Source: Paguma larvata
Lineage: Eukaryota > Chordata > Mammalia > Carnivora > Viverridae
Assembly (NCBI GenBank): GCA_030068075.1
Contig: CM057826.1
Coordinates: forward strand, 59,741,312-59,805,311
Length of the DNA stretch: 64,000 nucleotides
Reading direction: 5' to 3'
The position numbers and the translations under genes were made by a program. The notes under the pieces are model-generated. The model was not told where the DNA came from and searched no databases. It saw nothing but the letters and a program-made list of their open reading frames with translations. How positions within the stretch are numbered: the first letter of the stretch is position 1; each line of letters starts with the position of its first letter. Below, piece after piece: positions 13,201 through 23,134 of this stretch.

Positions 13201-16200
13201 AGTTTGGTTCAGGATAGCTTTCCTGACTTTAGACTTTACAGAGTCCTCTGCTTTGGTTAATATAAAACTATGTTTTGTATTCATTTATGAGATGGTCATA
13301 TAGTCTAGCCATAAGAAGGGGACACAGGAGAGGAGCAGGAAGAAAGTTTATCCTAGAGAAACAGAGTCACCACATGCCACAAGGGGGCCACATGAAGGAA
13401 GCACTAAGGGAGAAGACTCAACAAAGCAGGTAGAAACAGAGAAAAGAGAGAAGACAGAGACGAGAGAGAGAGACACGGAGTGGGAGAAGAACAAAGGAAC
13501 CTGGGGGCAAGTACCTTTATTGGATGTTGAGGTGATATGCAGAAGCAAAGGATAGGAGGCGATTTCTTTGGTACGTGTGTCTGTCACTAGCCCACAGTCA
13601 GGTGAGGCCAAGAGGAACTTGTGGCAGGGCAGGTGCACAGGCAGCTTGTTTTCTGAAATTTCTTGTTCCCTGATCCTCTCTCATTTTATCTGGACCATCT
13701 CTTTCTTTCATATCTATTGTTCTATCGTACTCAATTTTGATTCTTACCAATCCTGGCTCTTCTGCAAGGGAGTCCTGGTGGTCAGTTTTTAGTTCACAGA
13801 GGCTAGACTGCTCCAGCCCCTCAGCACCTTACTCTGGGCTCCATGCACTCACCTTGTACTCCCTGTTCGTTTGGACAAAAATCCCTCACAGCTTCAGCTG
13901 CATTCTCTGTTGGTTTCCTGTGGCTTCCAGTGCGTAACCTGTTGGCCATTTTACACTTTTGTTCTCAGGTCCAGTCACTCCCTTTTCGCTCACCCTGCAC
14001 AAATGTTGGTAACGTTAATACCGTAGAGGACTTGTCGATTTTGGTAGTTTCTTCCCACCCTTTTGAATTTTGGGGTTTGTGGAGATAACTTGTCACTTGT
14101 TAATGTTTTCCATGGGTTTGTGGTTTTTCTGTTTAATCTCTTTTTATATGGGGAACTGAGGAGATTAAAAAATCTATGCAGCCATATAACAGTCTTTCCA
14201 GAATTCCCCTCTGGAACAGTCTAAATAAGCTGGAGTTTCTTTTTCTTAAAGATTTAGTAGAACACTCTTTGAAACTGTTGGATCCTGTGTGGTTTCTGTG
14301 ATTAACTTTGAAAACTTTTTCTATGTTCCCTCTGATAATTTGTATGTCAGATTACAACCTTCTGGAGTCAGTTTTGATAATTTATATATTCCTAGAGAAT
14401 TATCCACTTCCTCCATGCCCTCAAGTTTATTAAAATTGTCTTTGTTTTTTAATATTCTCTGTATCTGTGGCTAGTGCTTTATTGTCATTTGTTTATGTCT
14501 ACTGTGTTCACCTTCACGTCTTGAATTGGTTAATTATAGGTGGTTGTTCTGCTTTCCCCCCCAAAGAACCAGCTCTTGAATTCATCAGTTCTTCTGATTT
14601 CTTCAGTTAGATGCTTAATTTACATCTTTTTATTCTTTCTTGTTCAGTATATAATTAAAAACCTTTGAAATTTCTTCGGAATGCTGCTTTAGCCATATTC
14701 CAGATTCTGATGTCATATTTAATTCTTTTCTGAATACTTTGAAATTTTATGTTTGATTTACTCTGTGACCCAAGAATTGCTTGAGAGAGATTTAAAATTT
14801 TCCAGAAGGCAGATATTACTATTTTCTAGTTTTGTTGTTAATTTCTCTTTTGTGTATGTGATATATTAAGATTTTTTTAGCTATCTAACATATAATTACA
14901 TTTATTCATATTTGTTACATTTATTACATCCTAATTAAATGTTCTGTGGGCATTTGAAAAGTAGATATATTTATTATGTTAAGACTCCCATTATATTGGG
15001 GCACCTGGGTGGCTCGGTTAAGCATCTGACTTCAGCCCATGTCATGATCTCACAGCTTGTGAATTCGAGCCCCACATCAGGTTCTCTGCTGTCAGCACCG
15101 AGCCTGCTTTGGGTCCTCTGCCCTCCCACCCCCAGCTCGTGCTCGCTCTCTCAAAAAATAAACTTAATTCAAAAAAGGACTCTATTATATGTTGGTTAGG
15201 TAATCTTAATTAGGCCACTTTTTCCTTTTCATTTTTGTACAGGGTATCCATTTACTCTATGTAAAACCGAGAAAAGGCACCTACCACTAATGTATTTCAG
15301 TTTTTTCTCCTATTTTCTGTGGTTTTCCTTTTCAATGCTGGAGGGCTCAAATAGGATTCCTTACTGCTAGATCTACATTATGAATTGTAATCTTTATCAT
15401 CAGAAAACATACCTCTTTTGTCTTGTTTATAGCTTTTTCTCTGAATTCAATCTTGTCTGATATTACAATCATAAATGCAGCTTTCTTATTATTTATATTT
15501 GCTTAGTATACCTTTGCCTTACTCTTTTATTTTCAGTCTTTCTGAATCACTTCATACTGGACATATCTCCTTTAAAAACATTTAAATTCAAATTTAATTT
15601 TGATAAGCATACTATAAAATTCATTTTTAGATTTTTATATATAACATATAGTTGGATTTCCTTTATTTGTCAGACTGGGAGCTTTTCTTTAATAGGTGAA
15701 GTTAGGTTATTTTTTATTTACTGATACATGTTTGATTTTAGTTTTGTCATCAAAAGACCTGTTAGATTTTGTTCATATGGCTTTTTGCCTTTTTATATCA
15801 TTCACTATATGATCTATTATTATAGTTTCAGTATGTGTTCTTTGATAATTTGTAAGCTCTGCATTTTTGTCTTGTGAGTTGACTTTTTAGATATAATTTT
15901 TTCAATCCTATAAGAAAAGTAGAAATAGTACAGAGAACATCTGCTTATCATTGAACTAGATTCACCAGTTGTTAATATTTTGCTGCGATTGCTTTATTTG
16001 GAAATCTACCTATTTTTATTCCTAAGTATTTCAAGGTAACTTGTAAACATCTCCTTCATCCCTAACTACTTCAGCATGTATTTCTTGAGAACAAGGACAT
16101 TTTGAGAAAAAGGCACAATACCATTTTCACATCCAAGTACTTCAGCATTGATATGTCTATATGGAGTCCAGGTTTAAACTTCCCCACTTGTCTCATTAAT

Positions 16201-17572
16201 GTCCCTTACAGCCTTTTTGGTTTTGATCCAATTAAGTATCATGCATTGCATTTATTTTTTCGTTTTTCTCCTTTAATCTAGATCGGTCTACCAGTGTTTG
16301 TTTTTTTCCTATGAAAAATCTAGGTAGTTGATCTTGTAAAATGTCCCAGCATCTGGAGTTGTCTGTTCTGTTTCCACATGATTAGATGCAGTAAAATTTT
16401 CTTGGCAAGAATCTTCATAGGTGATTATCTTTCTCATTCTATCAATCAAGAGGCACATGTATCAGTTTGTCCCCTTATTGGTCATGTTAGATTTAGTCAC
16501 ATGATTAGGTAGTGTCAGTTGTCTCTTTTTTTACAGTATCTTTTGACTTCTTCTGGGAGCAATGACTAGATATTTTTCTATATCCATCTTGTTTTAATCA
16601 TTTATTTTCTCATTATTTTTAAAACATGCTTATGCCTCTATTATTTGACTTATTAATTTGAAGTATCTTTTGACTTCACCTGTAGATGAGAAAGATGAAA
16701 AACTCAACATACTTACTATCTCCCACCTTTTTTTCCCTCTTCCCTTCCAACTTTTGTTATTAAGTCACTTTGTTTAAAGTGAAGAAAAGGGAACATAAAC
16801 TTAATCCAGTAGTTATAAAAATTACTGAAAACATCCTTCAGGTCAGAGTTTTTAGTTATGTGGGTGAAATCCACCCAGGGGATGCACTGAGGCTGGAGAA
16901 GTTGGAAAAGACTGGCTGAAAAAACAGGCCATACTGGGCTGGGGAACGTTTGTTGGTGGGTGTGGGTTTGGGGTTTGGAATATTTTTTGGACTGTTACTA
17001 CTTGTCATCTACCCCACTTTAAATGGTGATTAACCATTCTTCTTTCTTGGTTTGACCTTTCTAATCTAAAAACTGTAGGCTCTGGGGTGCCTGGGTGGCT
17101 TGCTCGGTTAAGTGTTTGACTCTTGGTTTCAACTCAGGTCATGATCTCATGGTCTTGGGATCAAGCCCCACGTTGGGTTCTACGCTGAGCACGGAGCACT
17201 TGGGATTCTCTCTCTCCCTCTCTCTCTGCCCCTCTCCCACTCTCTCTTTTAAATAAACATTTAAAAACTGTAGGCTATAATCTGGTGCGTAGATTTAATT
17301 TCTGAGTTGCGGTGACGAGCAGCTGAGTACTCATCTAGGACCGGTATCAAGCTGGGCCGCCCCCCGCCGACCCTCAGATCTGCCTACTCCTCACCTTCCA
17401 TTTATGCCCTCTCCATTTCTGTGCCTAAGTGTGCGTTATTTTTTTTCCCCCCACAGGTCTCCCAGTTGCTGGGCAAACCTCAGAATTTGTTAACCAGGTG
17501 TTAGAGAAGACAGCCGAAGGCAATCCCACTGGAGGCCTTGTAGGACTAAGGATACCAACATCGAAAGTGTAA
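1056..17572 (+). CDS. CREBRF: CREBRF, 3' half (last five coding exons), spliced
   Basis: CREB3 regulatory factor is a nuclear bZIP-like protein. It binds CREB3 and promotes its turnover, represses the unfolded-protein response, and influences glucocorticoid signalling and fat storage. Joined exons 1056-1250, 3019-3208, 4430-4503, 9954-10076 and 17457-17572 give one open frame of 232 residues. On the human numbering (639 residues) these are residues 408-639. Visible in order: a basic cluster RKRGKRR (about 426-432, possible nuclear signal), the stretch EWNRDTLPS carrying Arg457, the bZIP basic region [17 protein letters not shown] (about 530-546) and a short zipper, then the C-terminal end GLRIPTSKV. 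All introns are GT-AG and every codon rejoins in frame. The start codon and the long acidic N-terminal exon lie before base 1. The match to CREBRF is by recall of the protein family, but it is close throughout. Confidence 0.97.
1290..1488 (-). mobile_element. CAN-SINE in CREBRF intron
   Basis: A reverse-oriented element from the T-run to GGCGCCCCT. It is flanked by an exact 11-base duplication GTGTCACTTTA at 1279-1289 and 1490-1500. It inserted only 40 bases after the exon donor at 1251. Confidence 0.95.
1851..1951 (+). mobile_element. Short tRNA-type CAN-SINE
   Basis: Starts GGGGTGCCTTGCTGGCTCAG and ends GGAGCCTATTT with an 11-base A-run. It lacks the CT-rich middle of the long cat type, so it is a shorter, older subfamily. 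Confidence 0.9.
1952..3018 (+). other. CREBRF intron remainder
   Basis: Unique AT-rich intron between the short SINE and the exon at 3019. I see nothing else that can be supported. Confidence 0.6.
3019..3208 (+). CDS. CREBRF: CREBRF coding exon (residues about 473-536)
   Basis: The acceptor is ATCTATAG at 3011-3018 and the donor is GTAAGTGA at 3209, close to consensus. The exon is 190 bases, entering and leaving in mid-codon. It encodes [17 protein letters not shown] through [13 protein letters not shown] and the first two bases of Arg536. It therefore starts the bZIP basic region, which an intron cuts inside one arginine codon (AG|G). Confidence 0.97.
3505..4195 (-). mobile_element. Old L1 3' fragment, antisense
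   Basis: Resembles the antisense 3' region of L1M elements: TTGAGGTAAAATATATCCC, then CACCACCACAGTCAAGATAA, ACAACCACTAATCTATTTTC, TTGAGATTCATCCATGTT, TGCCGAGTAGTATTCC and TGAAGGACATTTGGGTTGT in the family order. It is diverged and has small gaps. Confidence 0.75.
4430..4503 (+). CDS. CREBRF: CREBRF small coding exon with bZIP basic region
   Basis: This is a 74-base exon between acceptor CTTTCACAG (4421-4429) and donor GTAAAC (4504). It encodes the rest of the basic region, [16 protein letters not shown], then LWGLNTEY and the first base of Asp561. Its length is not a multiple of three, so skipping it would remove the DNA-contact segment and shift the frame downstream. Confidence 0.97.
4860..5030 (+). 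mobile_element. MER5A-like hAT fragment
   Basis: TTAGAATCATCTGGGTGACA, CTTCTCCCCAGATCCAGTGA and CAGGAGTCCATATTTTTAAC follow the order of MER5A (AGAATCACCTGG, CCCCACCCCCAGA, TTTGCATTTCTAAC). Non-autonomous hAT-Charlie DNA transposon relic, diverged. Confidence 0.7.
7040..7671 (-). mobile_element. Antisense L1 ORF2 relic, part 1
   Basis: Reads like reverse-complement L1 ORF2: GTCCACTTTAGGTTAATTTT, TTCTGGACTCTGTATTCTGT, GTTCCATTGAGTATGTGTCT, TTGGGATTGCTTTCAATC and AATCCATGAACTTGGTATC. Many stops and indels, so no coding potential. It continues after the SINEs. Confidence 0.8.
7672..7881 (-). mobile_element. CAN-SINE inside L1 relic
   Basis: Full-length reverse-oriented cat-type SINE from AATGTTTATTTATTTTT to CCCAGGCACCCC. 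The next element begins directly after it. Confidence 0.95.
7883..8083 (-). mobile_element. CAN-SINE, head-to-tail with previous
   Basis: A second reverse-oriented copy, from the T-run to CCACCCAGGTGCTCCT. It abuts the copy at 7672-7881 in the same orientation, so one inserted next to the T-run of the other. Confidence 0.94.
8084..8277 (-). mobile_element. Antisense L1 ORF2 relic, part 2
   Basis: TTGTACCTTGTCATCGTGCT, AATTTGTTTATTAGTTTC and GGATTTTCTGTTTAAGTAG match the L1 segment expected next after part 1, interrupted by the SINE pair. Confidence 0.75.
8278..8476 (-). mobile_element. CAN-SINE inside L1 relic
   Basis: Reverse-oriented copy from TTTTTTAATGTTTAGTTTT to CACCCAGGCACCCC, with GAGAGAGAAAATGAAAGCAG as the middle. 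L1 sequence continues directly on both sides. Confidence 0.94.
8477..9600 (-). mobile_element. Antisense L1 ORF2 relic, part 3
   Basis: GGTGATTGTCTTGTTTGC, ACCAACCTTGCATTCTTAG, TTCAAGAGGGATATTGGACC, GGTTTTGGTATTTGGGC and TTTTGTTGATCTTTTTGAGG are reverse-complement landmarks of the L1 reverse transcriptase domain. Frame is broken repeatedly; no functional protein. Confidence 0.8.
9640..9800 (+). repeat. L2/MIR-like old fragment
   Basis: TAATAAACATTTACTAAGGT, GCACTATCATAGGTCTTAAA and ATGAAGACAAAGCAAG follow the common pattern of a dispersed old repeat (ATTTATTGAGCACCTACT..., GGCACTGTTCTAGG..., CAGTGAACAAAACAG). Family not certain. Confidence 0.5.
9954..10076 (+). CDS. CREBRF: CREBRF coding exon (zipper region)
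   Basis: The acceptor is CTGTCTTACAG ending at 9953 and the donor is GTAAGA at 10077. The exon is 123 bases and encodes the second half of Asp561, then [17 protein letters not shown] and the stretch through [12 protein letters not shown]. Spaced Leu, Ile and Val residues continue the coiled-coil begun in the previous exon. The 5.4-kb intron before it carries an old antisense L1 and three SINEs. Confidence 0.97.
10846..11070 (-). mobile_element. CAN-SINE
   Basis: Reverse-oriented full copy with long GA tract. Exact flanking duplication AGAGCTTA at 10838-10845 and 11071-11078. Confidence 0.95.
11245..11400 (+). repeat. L2/MIR-like old fragment
   Basis: CAGTGCTTCCTCTATGCCCA, GGGGGAATACAGGGATGAAT and ATGAAGCTTATAGTCTAAAA follow the same dispersed pattern as 41762-41905. 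A short direct repeat AACAAATTGTGGCAAT lies at its end. Confidence 0.5.
11463..11562 (-). mobile_element. Short carnivore L1 3' end, antisense
   Basis: TATAATTTATTGTCAAATTA, GCTAACATACAGAGTATAAA and TGTGCTCTTGGTTTTTAGG are typical of the reversed 3' end of carnivore L1 elements, heavily 5'-truncated. Confidence 0.75.
12006..12214 (-). mobile_element. CAN-SINE
   Basis: Reverse-oriented copy; short flanking duplication TTTCCTT on both sides. Confidence 0.94.
12310..12503 (-). mobile_element. CAN-SINE, diverged
   Basis: Reverse-oriented copy with a degraded GA tract (GAGAGAGACCCCGACTGGAG) ending CACCCAGGCACCCC. More diverged than its neighbours, so probably older. Confidence 0.9.
12655..12674 (+). 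repeat. TTG microsatellite
   Basis: TTGTTG repeats following GCTTTGTTT, inside old L1-like sequence. Confidence 0.8.
13310..13650 (-). other. Purine-rich insert of unknown origin in L1-like block
   Basis: About 340 bases unlike the T-rich surroundings: GAAGGGGACACAGGAGAGGA, long AGAGAAAAGAGAGAAGACAG tracts, then a mixed segment. No clear SINE head, no clear duplication. An open frame on the minus strand (13348-13638) is low-complexity and looks non-coding. Could be an unrecognised repeat. Confidence 0.4.
14100..15890 (-). mobile_element. Antisense L1 relic (ORF2 region)
   Basis: TCAGTTCTTCTGATTTCTTC, GAATGCTGCTTTAGCCAT, TGACCCAAGAATTGCTTGAG, GAATTCAATCTTGTCTGATA and CATCAAAAGACCTGTTAG follow reverse-complement L1 ORF2 order. 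Interrupted by a + SINE at 14997. No intact frame. Confidence 0.75.
14997..15177 (+). mobile_element. CAN-SINE, forward
   Basis: GGGGCACCTGGGTGGCTC head to CTCTCAAAAAATAAACTT tail. Flanked by GACTCCCATTATAT (14983) and GACTCTATTATAT (15178), a slightly diverged duplication. Confidence 0.95.
15900..16620. mobile_element. Old L1M-like or related dispersed repeat
   Basis: Landmarks such as CCTAACTACTTCAGCATGTA, TTCTTGAGAACAAGGACATT, CTCATTAATGTCCCTTACA, ATCATGCATTGCATTTA and TCAAGAGGCACATGTATCAG occur together in an abundant old mammalian repeat. I cannot name the subfamily. Confidence 0.5.
17082..17262 (+). mobile_element. CAN-SINE, forward
   Basis: TCTGGGGTGCCTGGGTGGCT head, CT-rich body, ending TTTTAAATAAACATTT. 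Exact 14-base duplication AAAAACTGTAGGCT at 17068-17081 and 17263-17276. It lies 190 bases before the last CREBRF exon. Confidence 0.96.
17457..17572 (+). CDS. CREBRF: CREBRF last coding exon with stop
   Basis: A strong pyrimidine tract and CCCCACAG end at 17456. Coding runs for 37 full codons from [10 protein letters not shown] to GLRIPTSKV and stops at TAA 17570-17572. The same exon continues into the long 3' UTR. The C-terminal tail is Gly-rich and has no recognisable domain. Confidence 0.96.
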
Positions 17573-18077
17573 TCAGCCTCATTGGACCACTGGTCAGAAG
17601 TGTCTGTGTTTGTCACGTTATTCATTGTAAATTTTCATTCTGTTTTGCATGTCAGTTTAGCATTATGTAAACATTGATTAGGTTACGTTGTTTTAAGAGC
17701 TAAGTAGCATAAGTGAAGCATGATCCAAAATACTTGATTATTGCATTTTCAGAGCATAAGCCATGGTTAAAACTGCTACTGGCATCAGAATTGGAATGCA
17801 TACGTTTAAGTAAACGTTAAGATACAGATTGCAAAAAATCTGTTAAAGTAAAATGTTTTTGGGGGAGTGAAGATATTAGTAAATGCCAAATACTGTGGCA
17901 GGTTTATGCTCTGAACCACACACAAAAAATTGAGGAAGCATTTTTTTAAACAGTCAGTTTAGATTGTTTTTAGAATTATTCCTTTTGTTCTGATTTTCCA
18001 CAACCATCAATCTCACTTGTACATGGCACAACCCAGCACTCATGCTGTGCCATATTAGAAGTTCATTTTCCGAGCTC

Positions 18078-18117
18078 AATATGGTATATATAAATATATA
18101 TAGATATATATATATAA
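18078..18117 (+). repeat. TA-rich microsatellite in CREBRF 3' UTR
   Basis: Interrupted TA repeats (TATATATAAATATATATAGA and following), able to fold on itself. Confidence 0.8.
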
Positions 18118-18894
18118 TGTCTGTGCAAGTAAGAAAAAAAAGCATATTCTTTGTGCCTTGTATTTTGGGGAAACTATAAAACTGGTAATATTTTGTATGA
18201 TGAAAACCCTACTGAGGAGAAACAAGATATATAGATGGAGAAATTATGGGGTTTAAATGTTTTTTTTGTTCCAACTCTTTTTCAAATTTTTTGAATGTAT
18301 ATAGGACTATGTTGAAATGTAGATATATGCCACAGAGTCTGTGTATTGTATAAAAAACAAAACAAAAAACAAACAAAAAAAAGATGGCTCTAGAAAACTC
18401 CTATTTCGGTACTTGACCGGAAGAAGACAAATACTTGCACATTATTGCGATTGTTTTATTTTTTGTACCAAAGACAAATGCAACTGATATGGCAAACTGC
18501 CAGTCTAAGTAAAGTTTTGCACAGCTTACATGATACTGTATGAATGTATGAAAAACAAAGGAGAAAAAAAACAGAAAAATGAAAAGGTCAGGGTTAGGGA
18601 TCTTACTGAACTGTGAATCTTATTTCTGTTTGGGTCCAATTATCTACAGAAGGAGCATCCACACATACAGATATTATTTTGCCGTTCCTCTCGTTCGCTT
18701 CCATAGTAGATAAGTTGGTGGCCATTTAGACGTCTGTAAGTCTTTTTATTTCTGCACTTATTGTAGGAAATTTTAATATATTTCATTTTAGTAAGCTATT
18801 GGTAAAATAGTTTTTGACCTTGAAAATTAAAGTTTATTTAGCTTATTGTAGTATACTTCCACCAAACAACCAAAATACAGATTATTTTTATTGT

Positions 18895-18912
18895 ATTATA
18901 TATATATATATG
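18895..18912 (+). repeat. TA microsatellite in CREBRF 3' UTR
   Basis: ATTATATATATATATATG, about nine TA units. Confidence 0.8.
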
Positions 18913-20314
18913 TAAAGAAAGGAAAAAAGCTAAAAATATCTAATTCTTTAGTTGCCACTTTTCCAATCAATGTATTATTGTGCATGTAATATTTTCAAAG
19001 ATCAACACAAGCTTAAAACAAAAACAAAAACAATTTATAGATTTTTATATTTTTGTACAGGTATTTTCAAACTAGCTTCTTCAAACTTACATGTGACTTC
19101 TATAGTTTCTAGAACTGAGAAATATTAACACATTTAGTTTTTAGGTGCTCTTTTTTGCTCACATAAAACAGCTTCATTAGTCAGTGTTTTAACTATGTTA
19201 AAGCTTTACCTCTTGATGAGAAATTTCTTGTGTCAAGGCAGCATTATAAACCTTCCCCACAGATCTTTCCATTCTGTCTCTCTTACTGTTGATTCTCAAA
19301 TCTTGTGTTTTGAACTCTGAAAACTGGTGACTTAAAAACTATACTTTAAAAAAAAAAGTCCTATCTAGCCCCCCAAAAATACCAAAAATTTCAGACCTAG
19401 CTGCTGGGAAAGTATCTGTTTCTCCAACCGTTTCTCCATTCCCCCTGGAGGATTTATTCCTTTATTATATTTTGTTTTTACAGTGTGTTTCCTTTTCTTC
19501 TACTTTACCCACCCTCCCCATTTGTAAGCTGTAGCATATGGAGCTATAGTTTATAAAAGTTTGATTCTAAAACACACAGTAACAACTGAGCAATGTCACT
19601 TATATGCTTCTTTGACATCATGAAAAGGAAACTCAGAAAAGGATTAACGCCTTAGCTGAACTGTGATACCCAAGATTTTCCTACGTGCTTGGTGGAAATG
19701 TACCTGGTTAGTGCATTCATGCTAAACAGACAATAAGCTTGGATCTAATGGTTTAATAGAATGTGAGCTCATTGTTTAAAGTTTTTCCTCCTCTTTAGGT
19801 GAGAGAAGGAAAAACACAGGCTTATAACTTGGAAGTATATGAAATTTTGACAGAGTGTGTTTGGTAAATCGAAACATGTTCCAAAATATGGCAGTTTTGC
19901 AATCAGGTGAAAATCACTTCATGATAGAGATTCAGCTGATGAGGTTTATAAAATTGCCCCTTTCTAGCTGCTCTGTTAGGAATTCTGGTTTTTGATACTT
20001 TTTTCCTGTCTGCAAACCAGAATTTGATTTTTTGGTCTTGCATTTCAAAAAAAAAAAAAAACAAAAAAAATTTGAATCTGTTTAGTAGATTCCATATCCT
20101 TGCATTTCAGTGTTTTATATGTACTACTTAAGTTAAATAGTTAAAAGCTTTTAAATAGTTGAGCTTTTTAATGTTGACACTTTATTTTGTACCTATTTAT
20201 ATATGTATGTATATCTTAGAAAAGCACTTTGTTAAAAAAATTGCATTTTATATGATTCCTGCCATTTGCTGCTAAATCTGGGCTGGTCAGAATGCTGCAG
20301 CGATACTTGATCTA

Positions 20315-20320
20315 AATAAA
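20315..20320 (+). terminator. CREBRF: Candidate early poly(A) signal, CREBRF
   Basis: AATAAA lies in TCTAAATAAAAACC. The sequence after it lacks a clear GT-rich element, so use is uncertain. Confidence 0.35.
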
Positions 20321-21557
20321 AACCTGGCAGTAAAATGTAGAGTGAAAGTTAAATCCTCTTGCTGTTTTAACTTTATCATAAAGATGACCTAGGCAAGCTG
20401 TGCAGCTTTACATTTTAACCAGGGGACTCTGTGGCATTTAAAACCGTCTAGAAATGGTTGTACTTTAATGCCAGTAATAATCTGCTTCCTCTATTGTCAT
20501 TAAAATATATACGTTTAGTGTATCACACAAACCGATCTTACGAGGGTGACGTAAAAACCCCAACAATTGTACATGTTCTGTTTTTGAAAATTGTGGCGTG
20601 TATTTTTGGGTGAAGATCATTAGAGAAGAGCTCTCTAAAGGTTTTCTGTGTTCATACATGGTATACAGATAGCTCATGATGAAGTCCAGAATCTTACTTT
20701 CAGTGAAGGCATTGTGAATTCACCTCAAACAAACCCATTGTTCCAAAAGCAATTATAAACCTTGACTCTAGTACTACTATGATTTAAAAAAAAAAAAAGT
20801 ACAGAAAACGTTCTTCCTCGTTTCAGATACACTGGATTCTTTATAGAGTTTGTCTCCATATGAAAGCATGCTGTCCAGTTGTTCTTGTTAAGATCTTGTC
20901 TGAGTTTTGAATTGGGTGCCACACTTTTTCAGTCAATATGATTGCTTGTTCTACTGTACCATGTATGATTCTTGTCCTTTCCTGTATCCTTCATGACAGA
21001 TTATGATGTGGCTTTATATTGTGCCTTACTTGTACATTTAAACTGAACGTCTTCATTCCCTTCCACTTCCTAAATCTTTCACTTTGACCTTTTTGGTAAG
21101 AGAATCCGAGCAATTATAAAAACATCATGAAGGATTTCAGATGGGTATGGTTTCAAATCCCCTCTCTTTATAGTTATTTTATATTTGTACGGAAGACCAG
21201 TTTTGAATGGTCTTTAAACATGAGGGGGGAAAGACTAGCAGTAATTTCACTACATCCCTTTTTTCCGACTTTCATGAATTCGTCCTACATCTTCTTTCTG
21301 ATGCCTGACTTTATTTGCTCCTTAGCAATAGTCTGCATTTAAAGAAAGGTGTGTTCAGTTCATCCGCTTGAAACTGACTATTTCATCTTTCCAGAATTTT
21401 TTAGGAGAAGAATACCCGTTTTGTTTGTTTTATAAAACAGGTGACACGTCTCTTTAAAAGAAACAGAAGTACAGTACTTTTGAAATACAATGCTGTTAGT
21501 TTGGATTTCTTTTTTTATATATAATATTCATACAATTATCTGATGTTTGCCTTCATT

Positions 21558-21563
21558 AATAAA
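21558..21563 (+). terminator. CREBRF: Likely main poly(A) signal, CREBRF
   Basis: AATAAA is followed by a cleavage-like region and then GGATGTGCTTTTCTTT at about 21595-21610, the usual GT/T-rich downstream element. It gives a 3' UTR of about 4 kb. Confidence 0.65.
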
Positions 21564-23128
21564 GCTGTTAGTTTATTCACCAAAACGTCAAGAATGGATG
21601 TGCTTTTCTTTATTCCATACATTTAAAACTATTTTAGCTGCTAAGATTTAGTTAACTTTCTAAGAAACCAATTCAAGTTGCCTTCAGCAGGAATTAACAA
21701 AAGCTTATGTTCCCTTTCTTTATATAGTCTTCCTAAAATTCTGTTCAAGTATTTTCTAGTTAATTATGTAAGAGAATGTTAGCATCTCTCCAAATCTTGA
21801 AACTTGAATTTTGAGAATGCATTGAATTATGCTTTCAGTGTTAAAGTAAAAGGTTTCAATTATCCTTCTAGTGAAGTCTATTGTGGAATACCATTTCCCA
21901 TGGAACTGAGGCCATTTCCACAACTTTGCACAGAATTGCAGTCTTGTTCTTCCCTTGGATCATGACAAATAAGTCTCACACAGTGCCGTAATACTTGTGG
22001 ATTCTTTTGTAATCTTTGTAATCTTAATAAGGGCATTATGAGAAGATGACTCCATGTTTTTTTAATATTTCAAACACATTGGGATGTAACAATGAATGTC
22101 AACTGTAGGAATGGTTGTTTCGTTTTAAGGAATAAGCATGTTGGGGAAAGATGATGAAAATGTACTACTGACCGTTTTACCCTTCCATAGGCAGGTGGGA
22201 TTATGTGTTGAAGCATAATCCTCATGCTAAGTAAACTGACTGAAATTGTAGAAATTACACCGAGGAACTGAACGATGCCAAATTGCCATTTTTCTTTAGA
22301 AAAGAGAGGTTTGGGTGTAGTAGCAAGGGACTAGAACCTTAAAACTACTTCCAAACAGTATTTTGGTATTGAAGACTTGGTGACTAGTGAAGAACACGAG
22401 GGTCTGGTAGCTCAGCGTGCCAAGTTCAGGTGAACTAGGTTTGCCTCTTTCGTAACCATGTAAACACAATGGTGTAGTTCATTAAATTCTGGGTGTATGG
22501 GAGCGGGACTGACTACTGTGTCTTGCCCTTCGCCCTTTGTTTTTTTCGGAACCAAATAACAGAAACGTGTATGTGTGTACTGTATCTGCCTTTCCAACAC
22601 ATCTTTATGACCCTGTATTCCACTGCCTGCTTTTTTTTCTTTCTTTCTTTCTTTTTTTTTTTTTTTTACTTTCTTTCCCTAGGATTTGTCCTCTCACTTA
22701 GCATTTGTGATTAACAGTTGATACTAGGGCTGACCGCACATAAGAAGTCACAAGAGAAGAGCGGAAGGGCAAGAATTCAGAGCATTTGTTCATACAATGT
22801 GGCAACCTCTTTTGCATAGTGACGTAGGATCCTGTTTGTAATGCTATCATAAATATTCTGTAGTTTTGTTTCCCCATTCCCCCAACTGGAGCTATGAAAC
22901 TTTTTATTGGATTCAGTCTTGTCTTTTGTCTAGAAAGAATTTTATCTTGTTGACGCATGAGCTGTTTAAAAATTATTCTATTAAATGTCGGTTAATAGTT
23001 GTGCAGTTTTTCTTTTCAGAAGAAAAGGCAATTCGAATGTTGCCTTTGTTTTCTGTCACCTTCCAACCCCTCAGCACTTCTAGTCAGATACAGATTCATC
23101 GGTGTATGCAACATCCTTTGTAATTTAA

Positions 23129-23134
23129 AATAAA
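23129..23134 (+). terminator. CREBRF: Candidate distal poly(A) signal, CREBRF
   Basis: AATAAA begins an A-rich run (AAAATAAAAAAAAAG). It is followed by TTTTGAATTGTTCGCC and T-rich sequence. The A-rich setting makes false internal priming in cDNA likely too. Confidence 0.45.

Larger units (their letters stand above)
11930..13300 (-). mobile_element. Old L1/HAL1-like antisense block
   Basis: T-rich, in the style of antisense L1/HAL1 (TTTGTATATTCTCTTTACATC, GTTTTAGGTTGATGTTGTCA, TTCCAAGTTCTTTCACCTT). It is interrupted by SINEs at 12006 and 12310 and holds a TTG microsatellite. Family assignment is by impression only. Confidence 0.45.
10077..17456 (+). other. CREBRF intron before last exon (7.4 kb)
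   Basis: Unique sequence from 10077 to about 10840, then SINEs and a large block of antisense L1-like sequence (about 11930-16620), listed separately. 16630-17080 looks unique and holds a G-rich stretch GGTGGGTGTGGGTTTGGGG at about 16955. No extra exon recognised. Confidence 0.65.

Noticed and set aside
13430..13480. CRISPR-like or satellite array
   Set aside because: Only simple AG-rich sequence; no regular repeats and spacers anywhere in the window.
13348..13638. 96-residue minus frame
   Set aside because: Reads as Ser-rich low complexity from the AG-rich block; no support as a gene.
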